64,000 nucleotides of DNA from Nocardia mangyaensis (GTDB lineage: Bacteria > Actinomycetota > Actinomycetes > Mycobacteriales > Mycobacteriaceae), in assembly GCF_001886715.1 (NCBI RefSeq), contig NZ_CP018082.1:6572001-6636000 (forward strand), read 5' to 3'. A model generated the notes under the pieces. That model saw nothing but the letters and a program-made list of their open reading frames with translations. It was not told the DNA's origin and did no database searches. Within the stretch, counting starts at the first letter, position 1, and each line of letters opens with the position of its first letter. Position numbers and translations under genes: made by a program. Positions 7,727 through 19,260 of the stretch are shown piece after piece.

Positions 7727-8257
7727 CTAACGCTGCCGGGCGCGATAGGCCGCCACCGCGTTGCGATTGCCGCAAGCGGTACTGCAGTAGCGGCGGGATC
7801 GGTTGCGCGACAGGTCGAGTACCAGTCCATCGCAGTTGTCGTCGGCGCAGATCGAGAGCCTGCTCAGGTCGTCGGTGCGGATCAGGTCGATCATGGCCAT
7901 GGCGGTTTCGACGGCGATGCGGACCGAGAGCGGAGCGTCCGCGGGCACGGCGTGCACGTGGTAGTCGACCTCGCCATGGCACACGAGCTGTGGGATCGCG
8001 CGGTGCTCGGCGAGGATGTCGTTGACCAGTGCGACCGCGGTGTCGCGGTCGCTGGTGAGCAGGCGGCGCAGCGGGGCGCGCAGGGCCCGCACAGCGGCGA
8101 GTTCGGCGGTGTCGCCGGTGTGCGCGCCGGTGTAGACGTGCCGGACGAAGAACTCGGCGAGCTGGGCGGTCTCGGTCAACGTGTCCGGATCTTCGGCGGA
8201 ATTCACCAGTTCGACCGCGGACAGCAGCGACGCCTCGGTGTCATGAGCAAAAACCAC
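7727..8257 (-). CDS. CGNR zinc-finger protein (probable regulator)
   Basis: 176-residue protein. The C-terminal CGNR zinc-finger domain is explicit: LSICADDNCDGLVLDLSRN, then RRYCSTACGNRNAVAAYRAR, with four cysteines and the defining CGNR. The N-terminal region corresponds to the stress-induced ABATE-type domain that usually precedes it. GTG start at 8257. It is divergent from the EamA transporter, with only 39 bp between the two starts, an arrangement that suggests it controls the transporter. The DNA target is not visible beyond an AT-rich stretch in the spacer. Confidence 0.88.
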   Translation of the reverse strand: MVFAHDTEASLLSAVELVNSAEDPDTLTETAQLAEFFVRHVYTGAHTGDTAELAAVRALRAPLRRLLTSDRDTAVALVNDILAEHRAIPQLVCHGEVDYHVHAVPADAPLSVRIAVETAMAMIDLIRTDDLSRLSICADDNCDGLVLDLSRNRSRRYCSTACGNRNAVAAYRARQR

Positions 8258-8296
8258 ATTGACATATTACCGCACCCCTCCTTACCGTCATTTGTC

Positions 8297-9310
8297 ATGG
8301 CGACTTTGACTCATGACGGGGTGACGGGCAATCAGCTCCGCGCCGGACTGCTGTTCGCGGTGGTCTCGGCCTCGTCGTTCGGCCTGTCCGGTCCGCTGGC
8401 CCGCGGCCTGATGAACGCGGGCTGGAGCGCGGCGGCGGTCGTGGCGGCACGCGTCCTGCTCGCCGGAGTCGTGCTGCTCCCCCTCGCGCTGCCGCAACTG
8501 CGCGGCAGCTGGAACCTGGTGCGCGCCAACGCGACACTCATCATCGCCTATGGCTTGGTCGCCGTGGCCGGCACCCAGCTCGCCTACTTCAACGCCGTCG
8601 CGCACATGGAGGTCGGCACCGCACTGCTCATCGAATACACCGCGCCGATCGCCGTCGTCGGCTGGTTGTGGGTGCGCCACCGGCAACGTCCTGGCGCCGC
8701 GACCGTCGGAGGCGCGGCGCTCGGCATCGTCGGGTTGCTCCTGGTCCTCGACGTGGCCTCCGGCTTGTCGACCGACCCGATCGGCATCGCCTGGGCCTTG
8801 GGCGCGATGGTCGGCGCCGCCTCGTATTTCGTCCTCTCCGCCCACGGCGTCGACCTCCCCGGCACCGTGCTCGCCGCCGGCGGGCTCCTGATCGGCGGCG
8901 TGGCACTGGTACTCGCCGGCGTCGTCGGCATCGTCCCATTGCGCGCCACTACCGAAGCGGTCGTCTTCGACGACTTCACCACCCCGTGGTGGATCCCCAT
9001 CCTCACCATCGGCATCGTCACCGCCGCCATCGCCTACGCCACCGGCATCGCCGCCACCCGCCGCCTCGGTGCCCGCCTCGCCTCTTTCGTCGCCCTCACC
9101 GAAGTCCTCGCCGCCCTCCTCTTCGCCTGGGCCCTCCTCGGCGAATCCCCCCGCCCGATCCAACTCGTCGGCGGCACCTTGATCCTCGTCGGCGTGATAG
9201 CCGTCCGCCTCGGCGAACCCACCCCGATCCCGATCGGCGATCCAGAGACCCCGGCCGCCACCGAGGAACCATCGGCGACCACACGACCGGAAGCCGACCA
9301 CCAGCGGTAG
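8297..9310 (+). CDS. EamA family (DMT superfamily) transporter
   Basis: 337-residue membrane protein with ten predicted helices arranged as two EamA repeats. The first opens at LRAGLLFAVVSASSFGLSG and ends near LLLVLDVASG; the second opens at GAASYFVLSAHGV and ends with LVGGTLILVGVIAVRLG. A proline-rich polar tail of about 35 residues follows. Family members export amino acids or other metabolites; the substrate here is unknown. The ATG at 8297 is preferred because the domain begins right after it. It is divergent from the CGNR protein, its likely regulator. Confidence 0.9.
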   Translation: MATLTHDGVTGNQLRAGLLFAVVSASSFGLSGPLARGLMNAGWSAAAVVAARVLLAGVVLLPLALPQLRGSWNLVRANATLIIAYGLVAVAGTQLAYFNAVAHMEVGTALLIEYTAPIAVVGWLWVRHRQRPGAATVGGAALGIVGLLLVLDVASGLSTDPIGIAWALGAMVGAASYFVLSAHGVDLPGTVLAAGGLLIGGVALVLAGVVGIVPLRATTEAVVFDDFTTPWWIPILTIGIVTAAIAYATGIAATRRLGARLASFVALTEVLAALLFAWALLGESPRPIQLVGGTLILVGVIAVRLGEPTPIPIGDPETPAATEEPSATTRPEADHQR

Positions 9311-9355
9311 CCGAGGATCCAGCCGTCACAAATAATCAGTTATCCAACATTTGAT

Positions 9356-9369
9356 GATAATCTGGGAAG
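9356..9369 (+). promoter_or_regulatory. possible -10 element for a leaderless fic transcript
   Basis: GATAAT (9356-9361) resembles a -10 hexamer and lies only 8 bp before the ATG of the Fic gene, in an AT-rich patch that stands out from the GC-rich surroundings. If used, transcription would begin at or within a base or two of the start codon. No convincing ribosome site is present. Prediction only. Confidence 0.35.
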
Positions 9370-10566
9370 ATGTCATCAGATGCCGCGTGGCCTCCGGCCA
9401 CGTGGGAATCCCACGACTGGATCCCGACCATTCCGGCGGAGCTGCTCTCGCGCCGGGTACGTGAGCGCCATCGAGGGGCCTACCTGTCGGCGATCGCACC
9501 GGCGATCGCCGATCAGGCCGTCCAGTTGCCCACCGACGTCCTGGCCGTCGCAGATGCGGCCACCTTCGAGATCGCTCGATTCGACACCATGGTCGGCGCC
9601 GACCTCACACCGTTCGGCGCGATCCTGCTGCGGACCGAATCCGCGTCCTCGTCCCAGATAGAACACCTGACCTCGGGGGCGAAGGCGATCGCGCTGGCGG
9701 AGATCGGCGGTAGTGACCAACGTAATGCGGTCGAGATCGTCGGCAATGTCCGAGCCATGCAGACGGCGATGAACCTGGACGGCGACATCGACGAGCGGTT
9801 GCTGCTCGACATGCACGCCGCCCTGATGGTCCACGATCCGGAGGCGGCAGGCCGGTGGCGCTCGGAGCAGGTGTGGATCGGCGGGGACACCGTAGGCCCA
9901 CACGGGGCGGCTTTCGTCGCACCGCACCACACTCGTGTCCGCGGTTCGATCGACGACCTCCTCGGATTCATCCGGCGCGAGGACATTCCGGTGCTCGCCC
10001 ACACCGCGATCGCACACGCGCAGTTCGAAACGATCCACCCTTTCGTCGACGGCAACGGCCGCACCGGCCGGGCGCTGATGCACGCGATGCTGCGAGCGAA
10101 GGGGGTCACCGAGCAGGCGACGGTCCCCATCGCCGCCGGCCTGCTGACCCGCGTCGACGACTACTTCTCCGCCCTCACCGCCTACCGCGCGGGCGACCCC
10201 GCTCCGATCGTGCACCAAGTCGCCGAAGCCACCTTCACGGCACTCAGCAACGCGAGAATGCTCGTCGAGGACATCCACACCATCCGCGATCGATGGGAAT
10301 CGGTGATCCGCACCCGACGCGGTTCCACACCGTGGCGACTGATCGACATCGCCCTGCGCCAGCCGGTCTTCGACGCCTCGGCCGCGGCCGCGGCTGTGGG
10401 GATCACCGACTCCAACGCGGTACGCGCTATCGGCGCCCTGGTCGAGGTCGGCATCCTCACCGAATTCACCGGTCTGCGACGCAACCGCCTGTGGCAGGCC
10501 AGAGAGGTTCTCGACGCACTCGACGATTTCGCCCGCCGGGCGGGAAAGCGAACCCACCGACGCTGA
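9370..10566 (+). CDS. Fic family protein (AMP-transferase type)
   Basis: 398-residue Fic/DOC protein, probably an AMPylator or de-AMPylator of a host-cell target. The active-site loop HPFVDGNGRTGRA begins at residue 223 and matches HPFx(D/E)GN(G/K)R, with His223 catalytic and the acidic residue for magnesium in place. An N-terminal Fic_N segment is present (WESHDWIPTIPAELLSRRV). Its inhibitory helix reads SSSQIEH, fitting the class II (S/T)xxxE(G/N) motif except that the last position is His, not Gly or Asn. A C-terminal winged-helix-like region (residues 325-390) may bind DNA. No antitoxin gene is adjacent. Target unknown. Confidence 0.9.
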   Translation: MSSDAAWPPATWESHDWIPTIPAELLSRRVRERHRGAYLSAIAPAIADQAVQLPTDVLAVADAATFEIARFDTMVGADLTPFGAILLRTESASSSQIEHLTSGAKAIALAEIGGSDQRNAVEIVGNVRAMQTAMNLDGDIDERLLLDMHAALMVHDPEAAGRWRSEQVWIGGDTVGPHGAAFVAPHHTRVRGSIDDLLGFIRREDIPVLAHTAIAHAQFETIHPFVDGNGRTGRALMHAMLRAKGVTEQATVPIAAGLLTRVDDYFSALTAYRAGDPAPIVHQVAEATFTALSNARMLVEDIHTIRDRWESVIRTRRGSTPWRLIDIALRQPVFDASAAAAAVGITDSNAVRAIGALVEVGILTEFTGLRRNRLWQAREVLDALDDFARRAGKRTHRR

Positions 10567-10721
10567 CGCCTCGAGGTGCCGGGCCGAATACCAGGCGCCG
10601 TCCGCCGCCGCGGTCCGCTCCGGGACCGCCCGCCCCCGGTCGCGCAGCCCAGTGAAGACCAAGGCACACAACAGAACAACCATCGTCGTACACCGGTCAC
10701 AGTCGCCTGAGCCCTACGGCG

Positions 10722-11555
10722 TCACTCGAAGGCAGTGACATTCTCCGCTGCCCATTGCCGGAAGGTTCTTCCCGGTTCGCCGGTGAGCCGAGGGACCGTG
10801 GCGCGGACCCGTTGGATCTCGGGGTTGAGGTCGCCGCCGGTGATGTCGAGGACGGCGTCGGCGGCTTCTTCGCCGAAAAGGGCGGCGGTGGTGGGGCGAG
10901 CTCGCTCTCGAGTGATTTCGGTGATGGGGATGTCGCGGCCGAGCAGGGTGGCGATGGTGGCGAGTTGGTCTCGGGCACTGAGGGGTTCGGGTCCCGTCAG
11001 GGCGTAGTGAGTGCCGGTGTGGCCGGGTTCGGCGAGGGCGACGCGGGCCACGGATGCGATGTCGGCGGGGTGGATGGTGGGCAGGGACGCGTCGGGGTAG
11101 GGCAGTTCGATCGGGTGGTGGGCTTGGATCGTCGGAGCCCACAGGAGGGCATTCGAGGCGAATTGCGTGGGGCGCAGGATGGTCCAGGCCATGCCGCTGG
11201 CTTCGAGCAGTTTCTCGGTCGCGGCATTGTCGGCGGCGGGGCCGAGGTGGGGATGGGTGTGGACGGTGATCGAGGAGACCAGCACGACGTGCTCGACCCC
11301 GGCCCGACGGGCGGCGTCGAGGATCTCGGCATCGGGGCCCAGGCGCGGCACGAGGAACAGCGAATGCACACCAGCCAGCGCGGATTTCAGCGACGAGACA
11401 TCAGCCAGGTCACCCTCGACCGCCTCGACCCCGGCCGGGAACCGCGCTGTGGCGACGTCGCGCGTGAGCGCCCTGACCGATCCGGCATCGTGTGCGCGCA
11501 GTTCTCGCAACAACGAACTACCGATATTGCCTGTAGCTCCGGTCACCAGAATCAT
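10722..11555 (-). CDS. NmrA/SDR-type NAD(P)-binding reductase
   Basis: 277-residue atypical short-chain dehydrogenase. The N-terminal MILVTGATGNIGSSLLREL is the TGxxGxxG nucleotide-binding loop. EGDLADVSSLKSALAGVHS and HVVLVSSITVH are the strand 3 and 4 regions. The catalytic YxxxK of classical SDRs is not evident, which fits the NmrA-like group (redox sensor or quinone reductase, QorB-like). The ATG at 11555 follows GGGAGG, so it is preferred over the longer frame starting at 11591. It lies downstream of rpoC beyond a terminator and is probably transcribed on its own. Confidence 0.87.
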   Translation of the reverse strand: MILVTGATGNIGSSLLRELRAHDAGSVRALTRDVATARFPAGVEAVEGDLADVSSLKSALAGVHSLFLVPRLGPDAEILDAARRAGVEHVVLVSSITVHTHPHLGPAADNAATEKLLEASGMAWTILRPTQFASNALLWAPTIQAHHPIELPYPDASLPTIHPADIASVARVALAEPGHTGTHYALTGPEPLSARDQLATIATLLGRDIPITEITRERARPTTAALFGEEAADAVLDITGGDLNPEIQRVRATVPRLTGEPGRTFRQWAAENVTAFE

Positions 11556-11647
11556 GACCAACCTCCCATGCGTAGTGATCAACTGATCCACACGCTAAAA
11601 CCTCAACTCGAGTCAAGGTCAAGTCCGGGAAGGCGCTGAACGACAAC

Positions 11648-11673
11648 GGCCCCCGCTCCGAAGAGCGGGGGCC
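11648..11673 (-). terminator. hairpin terminator downstream of rpoC
   Basis: Perfect 11-bp inverted repeat GGCCCCCGCTC/GAGCGGGGGCC around a 4-base CGAA loop, 22 bp past the rpoC stop. There is no U-tract, as is common for actinobacterial terminators. Confidence 0.75.
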
Positions 11674-11695
11674 GAAGTGTCGAACTACCTACCGA

Positions 11696-14600
11696 CTAGC
11701 GGTAGTCGCTGAAACCGTAGTCGTCCAGCGGGACCGCGGCACCGGTCGAGGAGCCGAAGCTGTCCGGGGAGTAGTAGGTGTCGTCGTAAGACGGCACCGC
11801 GTACGCCGCGGCACGGGCTTCCTCGGTGGGCTGAACCTGGATGTTGCGGTAACGGTTGATACCGGTACCGGCCGGGATCAGCTTGCCGATGATCACGTTC
11901 TCCTTCAGGCCGATCAGCTTGTCGGAGCGGCAGTTGATCGCCGCGTCCGTCAGCACTCGGGTGGTCTCCTGGAAGGAGGCCGCCGACAGCCACGAATCGG
12001 TGGCCAGCGACGCCTTGGTGATACCCATCAGCACCGGGCGACCCGACGCGGGCTCGTTGCCTTCGGCGACGACGCGACGGTTGGAGGCCTCGAACTCGGA
12101 ACGCTCGGTGAGCGAGCCGGGCAGGAACTCCGTGGCACCGGAATCGATGATCGTCACGCGACGCAGCATCTGGCGCACAATGACCTCGATGTGCTTGTCG
12201 TGGATCGACACACCCTGCGAGCGATAGACCTCCTGGACCTCGTGGACCAGGTGGACCTGCACCTGACGGGGACCCATCACGCGCAGCACCTCGTGCGGAT
12301 CGGCAGCGCCCTCGAGCAGCTGCTGACCCACCTCCACGTGGTCACCGTCGGCCAGCAGACGCTCGGAGCCGTCGTCGTGCTTGAACACACGCAGACGCTG
12401 ACGCTTCGAGAGCTTGTCGTAGACGACTTCCTCGGACCCGTCATCAGGGATGATCGTGATCTTGTAGAAGCGGTCGTCGTCCTCGAGGCGCACCCGGCCC
12501 GAGACCTCCGCGATCGGCGCCTTGCCCTTGGGGACACGAGCCTCGAAGAGCTCCTGGACACGCGGCAGACCACCGGTGATGTCGTCGCCGGCGACGCCAC
12601 CCTGGTGGAAGGTACGCATGGTCAGCTGGGTACCGGGCTCACCGATGGACTGGGCGGCGACGATGCCGACGGCCTCGCCGATGTCGACCAGCTTGCCGGT
12701 GGCCATCGAGCGGCCGTAGCAGGTGGCGCAGACGCCGGTACCGGTGGTGCAGGTCAGCACGGAGCGGACCTTCACCTCGGTGATCCCGGCGTCGAGCAGC
12801 GCCTCCAGGGCCGGGTCGCCGAGATCGGCGCCCTTGGCCACCACGACGTTGCCCTTGGCGTCGACCGCGTCGGTCGCCAGGGTGCGCGCGTAGGTCGAGG
12901 TCTCGACGTGCGCGTCCCGGATGAGCGAGCCGTCGGCCTGCTTCTCCGCGATCGGCACGACGATGCCGCGCTCGGTGCCACAGTCGTGCTCACGCACGAT
13001 GACGTCCTGCGAGACGTCCACCAGACGACGGGTCAGGTAACCCGAGTCGGCGGTACGCAGCGCGGTGTCGGCCAGACCCTTACGAGCACCGTGGGTGTTG
13101 ATGAAGTACTCGAGCACGGTCAGGCCCTCACGGAACGAGGACTTGATCGGGCGCGGGATGAACTCACCCTTCGGGTTCGTCACCAGGCCCTTCATGCCGG
13201 CCAGCGTACGGGTCTGGGTGAAGTTACCCGTCGCGCCGGAGTCGACGATCGTGATGATCGGGTTGTCCGGCGGGTAGTGGGTCCGCAGCGCGGCGCCCAC
13301 CTCTTCGGTCGCTTCCTGCCAGATCTTGACCAGGGCGTTGTTGCGCTCCTGGTGATCGAGCGCACCACGCTGGTACTTCTTCTCGATCTGATCGGCCATG
13401 GACTCGTAGCGCTCCATGATGTCGGCCTTCTCCGGCGGAACGAGCACGTCCGACATGGAGACGGTGACACCCGAACGCGTGGCCCAGTAGAAGCCGGCGT
13501 CCTTGAGCTTGTCGACGGTCTGCGCGACAACGATCATCGGGTAACGCTCAGCGAGGTCGTTGATGATCGTGGCCTGACGCTTCTTCGGCATCGGCTCGTT
13601 GATGAACGCGTAGTCCGCCGGGAGCAGATCGTTGAAGATCACCCGGCCCAGGGTGGTCTCGGCCAGCCACGCCTCACCGCGGTTCCAGCCGTCCGGGAAC
13701 AGTTCCGCCTCGATCTCACGCGGCGGACGCTGCTCGGTGAGCCGCACCTTGATCATCGAGCGCACGGTGAGCTCACCGCGGTCGACGGCCATCTGCGCCT
13801 CGGCCGGCGAGGAGTAGACGCCGAACTCGGCCTCGTCCTTGCGCGCGGCCTTGTAGGTGCCGACACCGTTCTCGTCGAGACGAGTCAGGTAGAACAGGCC
13901 GGTCACCATGTCCAGTCGCGGCATCGCCAGCGGGCGACCCGAGGCCGGGGACAGGATGTTGTTCGACGACAGCATCAGGATGCGCGCCTCGGCCTGCGCC
14001 TCCGCCGACAGCGGCAGGTGCACAGCCATCTGGTCACCGTCGAAGTCGGCGTTGAACGCCTCACACACCAGCGGGTGCAGCTGGATGGCCTTGCCTTCGA
14101 CCAGCTGCGGCTCGAAGGCCTGGATACCGAGGCGGTGCAGGGTGGGCGCGCGGTTGAGCAGCACCGGGTGCTCGGCGATGACCTCTTCGAGGACATCCCA
14201 CACCTGGGGACGCTGACGCTCCACCATCCGCTTGGCGGACTTGATGTTCTGCGCGTGGTTGAGATCCACCAGACGCTTCATGACGAACGGCTTGAACAGC
14301 TCGAGCGCCATCAGCTTCGGCAGACCGCACTGGTGCAGCTTGAGCTGCGGACCGACCACGATGACCGAACGGCCCGAGTAGTCCACGCGCTTGCCGAGCA
14401 GGTTCTGACGGAACCGGCCCTGCTTGCCCTTGAGCAGATCGCTCAGCGACTTCAGCGGGCGGTTGCCCGGTCCGGTCACCGGACGGCCACGACGACCGTT
14501 GTCGAACAGCGCGTCCACGGACTCCTGCAGCATCCGCTTCTCGTTGTTGACGATGATCTCGGGCGCACCCAGATCGATCAGTCGCTTGAGGCGGTTGTTG

Positions 14601-15649
14601 CGGTTGATCACGCGGCGGTACAGGTCGTTCAGGTCGGAGGTGGCGAAACGGCCACCGTCGAGCTGGACCATCGGGCGCAGCTCCGGCGGGATCACCGGAA
14701 CGGCGTCGAGCACCATGCCCATGGGCGAGTTGCCGTTGGCCTGGAAGGCCGCGACGACCTTGAGCCGCTTGAGCGCGCGCAGCTTCTTCTGGCCCTTGCC
14801 CGAGCGAATGGTCTCGCGCAGGTTCTCGGCCTCGGCGTCGATGTCGAAGTTCTCCATCAGCTTCTGGATGGACTCCGCACCCATGGCGCCGGTGAAGTAC
14901 TCGCCATAGCGGTCGACGAGCTCGCGGTAGAGCACCTCGTCGACGATGAGCTGCTTGACCGCCAGCTTGGTGAAGGTGGACCAGATCTCGTCGAGGCGGT
15001 CCAGCTCACGCTGGGCGCGGTCGCGCAGCTGACGCATCTCGCGCTCGCCGCCGTCCTTGACCTTGCGACGGACATCGGACTTGGCGCCCTCGGCCTCCAG
15101 CTCCGCCAGATCGGCCTCGAGCTTCTGCGCGCGGGCCTCGAGATCGGCGTCGCGCTGATCGGCGACGGCCTTCTTCTCGACCTCCATCTCGGCCTCGAGG
15201 GTGCTGAGCTCGTTGTGGCGCAGCTCCTCGTCGACACCGACGATGACGTAGGCGGCGAAGTAGATGATCTTCTCGAGATCCTTCGGCGCCAGATCCAGCA
15301 GGTAGCCCAAGCGCGAGGGAACGCCCTTGAAGTACCAGATGTGGGTGACCGGGGCGGCCAGCTCGATGTGGCCCATCCGCTCACGACGCACCTTGGCGCG
15401 AGTCACCTCGACGCCGCAGCGCTCACAGATGATGCCCTTGAACCGGACACGCTTGTACTTGCCGCAGTAGCACTCCCAGTCCCGGGTGGGGCCGAAGATC
15501 TTCTCGCAGAAGAGCCCGTCCTTCTCCGGCTTGAGCGTGCGGTAGTTGATGGTCTCCGGCTTCTTGACCTCGCCGAAGGACCACTGCCGAATGTCTTCGG
15601 CGGTGGCCAGGCCGATCCGGAGTTCATCGAAGAAGTTGACGTCTAGCAC
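11696..15649 (-). CDS. rpoC: RNA polymerase subunit beta prime
   Basis: 1,317 residues, full length for an actinobacterial beta prime subunit. Landmarks in order: an N-terminal zinc-binding region with CYCGKYKR and CERCGVEV (about residues 60-80), the rifamycin-adjacent [17 protein letters not shown] segment, and the catalytic [12 protein letters not shown], whose three aspartates hold the active-site magnesium. Further on are the trigger-loop region with [11 protein letters not shown] and the second zinc site with [16 protein letters not shown] start, preceded by AAGGAAG. It follows rpoB by 110 bp and forms the rpoBC transcript, closed by the hairpin at 11648. No disruption seen. Confidence 0.99.
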   Translation of the reverse strand: MLDVNFFDELRIGLATAEDIRQWSFGEVKKPETINYRTLKPEKDGLFCEKIFGPTRDWECYCGKYKRVRFKGIICERCGVEVTRAKVRRERMGHIELAAPVTHIWYFKGVPSRLGYLLDLAPKDLEKIIYFAAYVIVGVDEELRHNELSTLEAEMEVEKKAVADQRDADLEARAQKLEADLAELEAEGAKSDVRRKVKDGGEREMRQLRDRAQRELDRLDEIWSTFTKLAVKQLIVDEVLYRELVDRYGEYFTGAMGAESIQKLMENFDIDAEAENLRETIRSGKGQKKLRALKRLKVVAAFQANGNSPMGMVLDAVPVIPPELRPMVQLDGGRFATSDLNDLYRRVINRNNRLKRLIDLGAPEIIVNNEKRMLQESVDALFDNGRRGRPVTGPGNRPLKSLSDLLKGKQGRFRQNLLGKRVDYSGRSVIVVGPQLKLHQCGLPKLMALELFKPFVMKRLVDLNHAQNIKSAKRMVERQRPQVWDVLEEVIAEHPVLLNRAPTLHRLGIQAFEPQLVEGKAIQLHPLVCEAFNADFDGDQMAVHLPLSAEAQAEARILMLSSNNILSPASGRPLAMPRLDMVTGLFYLTRLDENGVGTYKAARKDEAEFGVYSSPAEAQMAVDRGELTVRSMIKVRLTEQRPPREIEAELFPDGWNRGEAWLAETTLGRVIFNDLLPADYAFINEPMPKKRQATIINDLAERYPMIVVAQTVDKLKDAGFYWATRSGVTVSMSDVLVPPEKADIMERYESMADQIEKKYQRGALDHQERNNALVKIWQEATEEVGAALRTHYPPDNPIITIVDSGATGNFTQTRTLAGMKGLVTNPKGEFIPRPIKSSFREGLTVLEYFINTHGARKGLADTALRTADSGYLTRRLVDVSQDVIVREHDCGTERGIVVPIAEKQADGSLIRDAHVETSTYARTLATDAVDAKGNVVVAKGADLGDPALEALLDAGITEVKVRSVLTCTTGTGVCATCYGRSMATGKLVDIGEAVGIVAAQSIGEPGTQLTMRTFHQGGVAGDDITGGLPRVQELFEARVPKGKAPIAEVSGRVRLEDDDRFYKITIIPDDGSEEVVYDKLSKRQRLRVFKHDDGSERLLADGDHVEVGQQLLEGAADPHEVLRVMGPRQVQVHLVHEVQEVYRSQGVSIHDKHIEVIVRQMLRRVTIIDSGATEFLPGSLTERSEFEASNRRVVAEGNEPASGRPVLMGITKASLATDSWLSAASFQETTRVLTDAAINCRSDKLIGLKENVIIGKLIPAGTGINRYRNIQVQPTEEARAAAYAVPSYDDTYYSPDSFGSSTGAAVPLDDYGFSDYR

Positions 15650-15759
15650 GTAACTTCCTTTCCCCTGTTCGGGTCGAATTCGAGCAAAAGTTCACTAGTT
15701 GTCGATCGCGGAGCGCGGGAGGCCGTTCGTTCCAGGGAACGGCCACCCGCGCTTACCAC

Positions 15760-18700
15760 CTAGTTCGCCAAATCGTCGACGGTGGCCGCTTCGTTCCTGG
15801 ACAGGTTGATGCCCAGGTTCGCCGCGGCGCGCTCCAGATCCTCGTCGTCACCGTCACGCATCTCGATCGCGGCGCCGTCCGAGGACAGGACCTCCACGTT
15901 GAGGCACAGCGACTGGAGTTCCTTGAGGAGCACCTTGAACGACTCCGGAATGCCCGGCTCCGGAATGTTCTCGCCCTTGACGATCGCCTCGTAGACCTTC
16001 ACGCGGCCCACCACGTCGTCGGACTTGATGGTCAGGAGTTCCTGCAGCGTGTACGCCGCGCCGTAGGCCTGCATGGCCCAGCACTCCATCTCACCGAAAC
16101 GCTGACCACCGAACTGCGCCTTACCACCCAGCGGCTGCTGGGTGATCATCGAGTACGGGCCGGTCGAACGGGCGTGGATCTTGTCGTCGACCAGGTGGTG
16201 CAGCTTCAGGATGTACATGTAACCGACCGCGACCGGGTACGGGAACGGCTCGCCGGAACGACCGTCGAACAGCGTCGACTTGCCGTCGGAGTTGACCATG
16301 CGCTCACCATCGCGGTTGGGCAGGGTCGAACCGAGCAGACCGGTCAGCTCGTCGTCCTTGGCACCGTCGAACACCGGGGTCGCGATGTTGGAGTCGGCCG
16401 GAGCACCGAGCATCTGCTCGGGCAGCGAGGCCGCCCAGTCGGGACGGCTGCCGTCGGCGGCCACCTCGATGTTCCACCCGGCCTTGCCGATCCACCCGAG
16501 ATGGGTTTCCAGGATCTGGCCGATGTTCATACGACGAGGCACACCGTGGGTGTTCAGGATGATGTCGACCGGGGTGCCGTCGGGCATGAACGGCATGTCC
16601 TCGATGGGGAGGATCTTGCCGATGACGCCCTTGTTGCCGTGACGACCGGCGAGCTTGTCGCCGTCCTGGATCTTGCGCTTCTGGGCCACGTAGACGCGGA
16701 CCAGTTCGTTGACACCGGGAGGCAGATCGTCGTCGTCCTCGCGCGAGAACACGCGGATGCCGATGACCTTGCCGGACTCACCGTGGGGCACCTTCAGCGA
16801 GGTGTCGCGCACTTCGCGCGCCTTCTCACCGAAGATGGCACGCAGCAGGCGCTCTTCCGGGGTCAGCTCGGTCTCGCCCTTCGGGGTGACCTTGCCGACC
16901 AGGATGTCGCCGTCGCGGACCTCGGCACCGATGCGGATGATGCCGCGCTCGTCCAGGTCGGCCAGCACCTCGTCGGAGACGTTCGGGATGTCCCGGGTGA
17001 TCTCCTCGGCGCCCAGCTTGGTGTCGCGGGCGTCGATCTCGTGCTCTTCGATGTGGATCGAGGTGAGCACGTCCTCTTCCACGAGGCGCTGCGACAGGAT
17101 GATCGCGTCCTCGTAGTTGTGACCTTCCCACGGCATGATCGCGACGAGCAGGTTCTTGCCCAGCGCCATCTCACCGTTCTCGGTGCAGGGGCCGTCGGCC
17201 AGGACCTGGCCCGACTCCACCCGCTGACCCTCGTCCACGATCGGACGCTGGTTGGAGCAGGTGCCCTGGTTGGAGCGGTTGAACTTGCGCATCCGGTAGG
17301 ACTTGCGGCTGCCGTCGTCGGCCATCACGGTGACGTAGTCGGCCGAGACCTCCTCGACCACACCCGGCTTCTCGTTCACCACGACATCGCCTGCGTCGAC
17401 CGCGGCGCGCAGCTCCATGCCGGTGCCCACGATGGGGGCCTCGGAACGGATCAGCGGCACGGCCTGGCGCTGCATGTTCGCGCCCATCAGGGCACGGTTG
17501 GCGTCGTCGTGCTCGAGGAACGGGATCATGGCCGTCGCGACCGACACCATCTGGCGCGGCGAGATGTCCATGAAGTCGACCTGAGCCGGCGTCACGAACT
17601 CGACCTCTTCGCCCGCACGGCGGACGAGGACCTTCTCCTCGAGGAAGCGCCCCTCGGCGTCGACCGGGGAGTTGGCCTGCGCGCGAACGTAGCGGTCTTC
17701 CTCGTCGGCGGTCAGGTACTTGACCTCGTCGGTCACCTTGCCGTCGATGACCCGGCGGTACGGGGTCTCGATGAAGCCGAACGGGTTGACCCGCGCGTAC
17801 ACCGACAGCGAACCGATCAGGCCGATGTTCGGGCCTTCCGGGGTCTCGATCGGGCACATGCGGCCGTAGTGCGACGGGTGGACGTCACGAACTTCCAGAC
17901 CGGCACGCTCACGGGACAGACCACCCGGGCCCAGCGCCGACAAGCGGCGCTTGTGGGTCAGACCCGAGAGCGGGTTGTTCTGGTCCATGAACTGCGACAG
18001 CTGCGAGGTTCCGAAGAACTCCTTGATCGCGGCCACGACGGGACGGATGTTGATCAGGGTCTGCGGCGTGATCGCCTCGACGTCCTGAGTCGTCATCCGC
18101 TCGCGCACCACACGCTCCATGCGGGACAGGCCGACCCGGATCTGATTCTGGATCAGCTCGCCGACGGTGCGCAGCCGACGGTTGCCGAAGTGGTCGATGT
18201 CGTCGATCTCGACGGGGACCTCTTCGCCACCGGGGGCGGTCATCGAGCGGTCACCGGCGTGCAGACGCACCAGGTACTCGATGGTGGTGACGATGTCTTC
18301 CTTGGTGAGCACCGAGGAGGTCACCGGCTCGTGCACGTGGATGCCGAGCTTCTTGTTGATCTTGTAACGACCGACGCGCGCCAGGTCGTAGCGCTTCTCC
18401 TTGAAGAACAGGTTCTCCAGCAGGGTCTGCGCGGACTCCTTGGTCGGCGGCTCGCCCGGGCGCAGCTTGCGGTAGATGTCGAGCAGCGCCTCGTCCTGGC
18501 CGGGCGTGCTGTCCTTCTCCAGGGTGGACATCATGATCTCGGAGAAGCCGAAACGCTCGACGATCTCCTCGGTCGACCAGCCCAGCGCCTTGAGCAGCAC
18601 GGTGACCGGCTGACGCCGCTTGCGGTCGATCCGGACACCCACGGTGTCGCGCTTGTCGACGTCGAACTCCAGCCACGCGCCGCGCGAGGGAATCACGCGC

Positions 18701-19260
18701 ACGCTGTGCAGGTCCTTCTCGGTGCCCTTGTCGATGCTGTGATCGAAGTAGACACCGGGGGAACGCACCAGCTGCGAGACGACGACACGCTCGGTGCCGT
18801 TGATGATGAAGGTGCCCTTGTCGGTCATCATCGGGAAATCACCCATGAAGACCGTCTGGCTCTTGATCTCGCCGGTGTTGTTGTTGATGAACTCCGCGGT
18901 GACGAACAGGGGCGCCGCGTAGGTCATGTCCTTCTCTTTGCACTCATCGATGGAGGCCTTGACCTCTTCGAAGCGTGGATCGGAGAACGACAGGGACATC
19001 GACCCGGAGAAGTCCTCGATGGGCGAGAGCTCCTCGAGCACCTCCTCGAGGCCGCCTGCGAGACCGACGTCGCCGCGTGCGGCCGCCTTCTCACGCCAGT
19101 CGGGAGTACCGACCAACCAGGCGAACGAGTCCGTTTGTAGGTCGAGAAGTCCGGGCACCTCCAAGGGCTCTCGGATCTTCGCGAACGAAACCCTCAACGG
19201 GGCTCCGGGGATTCCAGCCTTGGTCTGGGTGGAGACTGCCAAGATGCGTCCTTCCAGCAC
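15760..19260 (-). CDS. rpoB: RNA polymerase subunit beta
   Basis: 1,166 residues, full length. The rifampicin-resistance-determining region (about residues 418-445, DNA 17921-18013) reads [11 protein letters not shown], then [13 protein letters not shown]. The Asp, His and Ser positions whose change gives resistance are all in the susceptible state; the Ser is about residue 441. Other landmarks: [25 protein letters not shown], and [18 protein letters not shown] near the C-terminus. The GTG at 19260 is used by homology to the longer annotation, but a TTG at 19242 has a better ribosome site (GGAAGG), a known start ambiguity for this gene. A sigma-A-like promoter lies near 19440. Confidence 0.99.
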   Translation of the reverse strand: MLEGRILAVSTQTKAGIPGAPLRVSFAKIREPLEVPGLLDLQTDSFAWLVGTPDWREKAAARGDVGLAGGLEEVLEELSPIEDFSGSMSLSFSDPRFEEVKASIDECKEKDMTYAAPLFVTAEFINNNTGEIKSQTVFMGDFPMMTDKGTFIINGTERVVVSQLVRSPGVYFDHSIDKGTEKDLHSVRVIPSRGAWLEFDVDKRDTVGVRIDRKRRQPVTVLLKALGWSTEEIVERFGFSEIMMSTLEKDSTPGQDEALLDIYRKLRPGEPPTKESAQTLLENLFFKEKRYDLARVGRYKINKKLGIHVHEPVTSSVLTKEDIVTTIEYLVRLHAGDRSMTAPGGEEVPVEIDDIDHFGNRRLRTVGELIQNQIRVGLSRMERVVRERMTTQDVEAITPQTLINIRPVVAAIKEFFGTSQLSQFMDQNNPLSGLTHKRRLSALGPGGLSRERAGLEVRDVHPSHYGRMCPIETPEGPNIGLIGSLSVYARVNPFGFIETPYRRVIDGKVTDEVKYLTADEEDRYVRAQANSPVDAEGRFLEEKVLVRRAGEEVEFVTPAQVDFMDISPRQMVSVATAMIPFLEHDDANRALMGANMQRQAVPLIRSEAPIVGTGMELRAAVDAGDVVVNEKPGVVEEVSADYVTVMADDGSRKSYRMRKFNRSNQGTCSNQRPIVDEGQRVESGQVLADGPCTENGEMALGKNLLVAIMPWEGHNYEDAIILSQRLVEEDVLTSIHIEEHEIDARDTKLGAEEITRDIPNVSDEVLADLDERGIIRIGAEVRDGDILVGKVTPKGETELTPEERLLRAIFGEKAREVRDTSLKVPHGESGKVIGIRVFSREDDDDLPPGVNELVRVYVAQKRKIQDGDKLAGRHGNKGVIGKILPIEDMPFMPDGTPVDIILNTHGVPRRMNIGQILETHLGWIGKAGWNIEVAADGSRPDWAASLPEQMLGAPADSNIATPVFDGAKDDELTGLLGSTLPNRDGERMVNSDGKSTLFDGRSGEPFPYPVAVGYMYILKLHHLVDDKIHARSTGPYSMITQQPLGGKAQFGGQRFGEMECWAMQAYGAAYTLQELLTIKSDDVVGRVKVYEAIVKGENIPEPGIPESFKVLLKELQSLCLNVEVLSSDGAAIEMRDGDDEDLERAAANLGINLSRNEAATVDDLAN

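Noticed and set aside
6911..8296. Long upstream extension of the EamA transporter frame
   Set aside because: It runs through the hypothetical gene and antisense to the CGNR protein with no codon bias or domain; the real start at 8297 sits directly before the first helix.
12191..19140. Very long open frames antisense to rpoC and rpoB
   Set aside because: They are 1,151 and 988 codons long, but they arise from GC-rich third positions opposite highly conserved genes and show no family motif; rpoB and rpoC themselves are certain.
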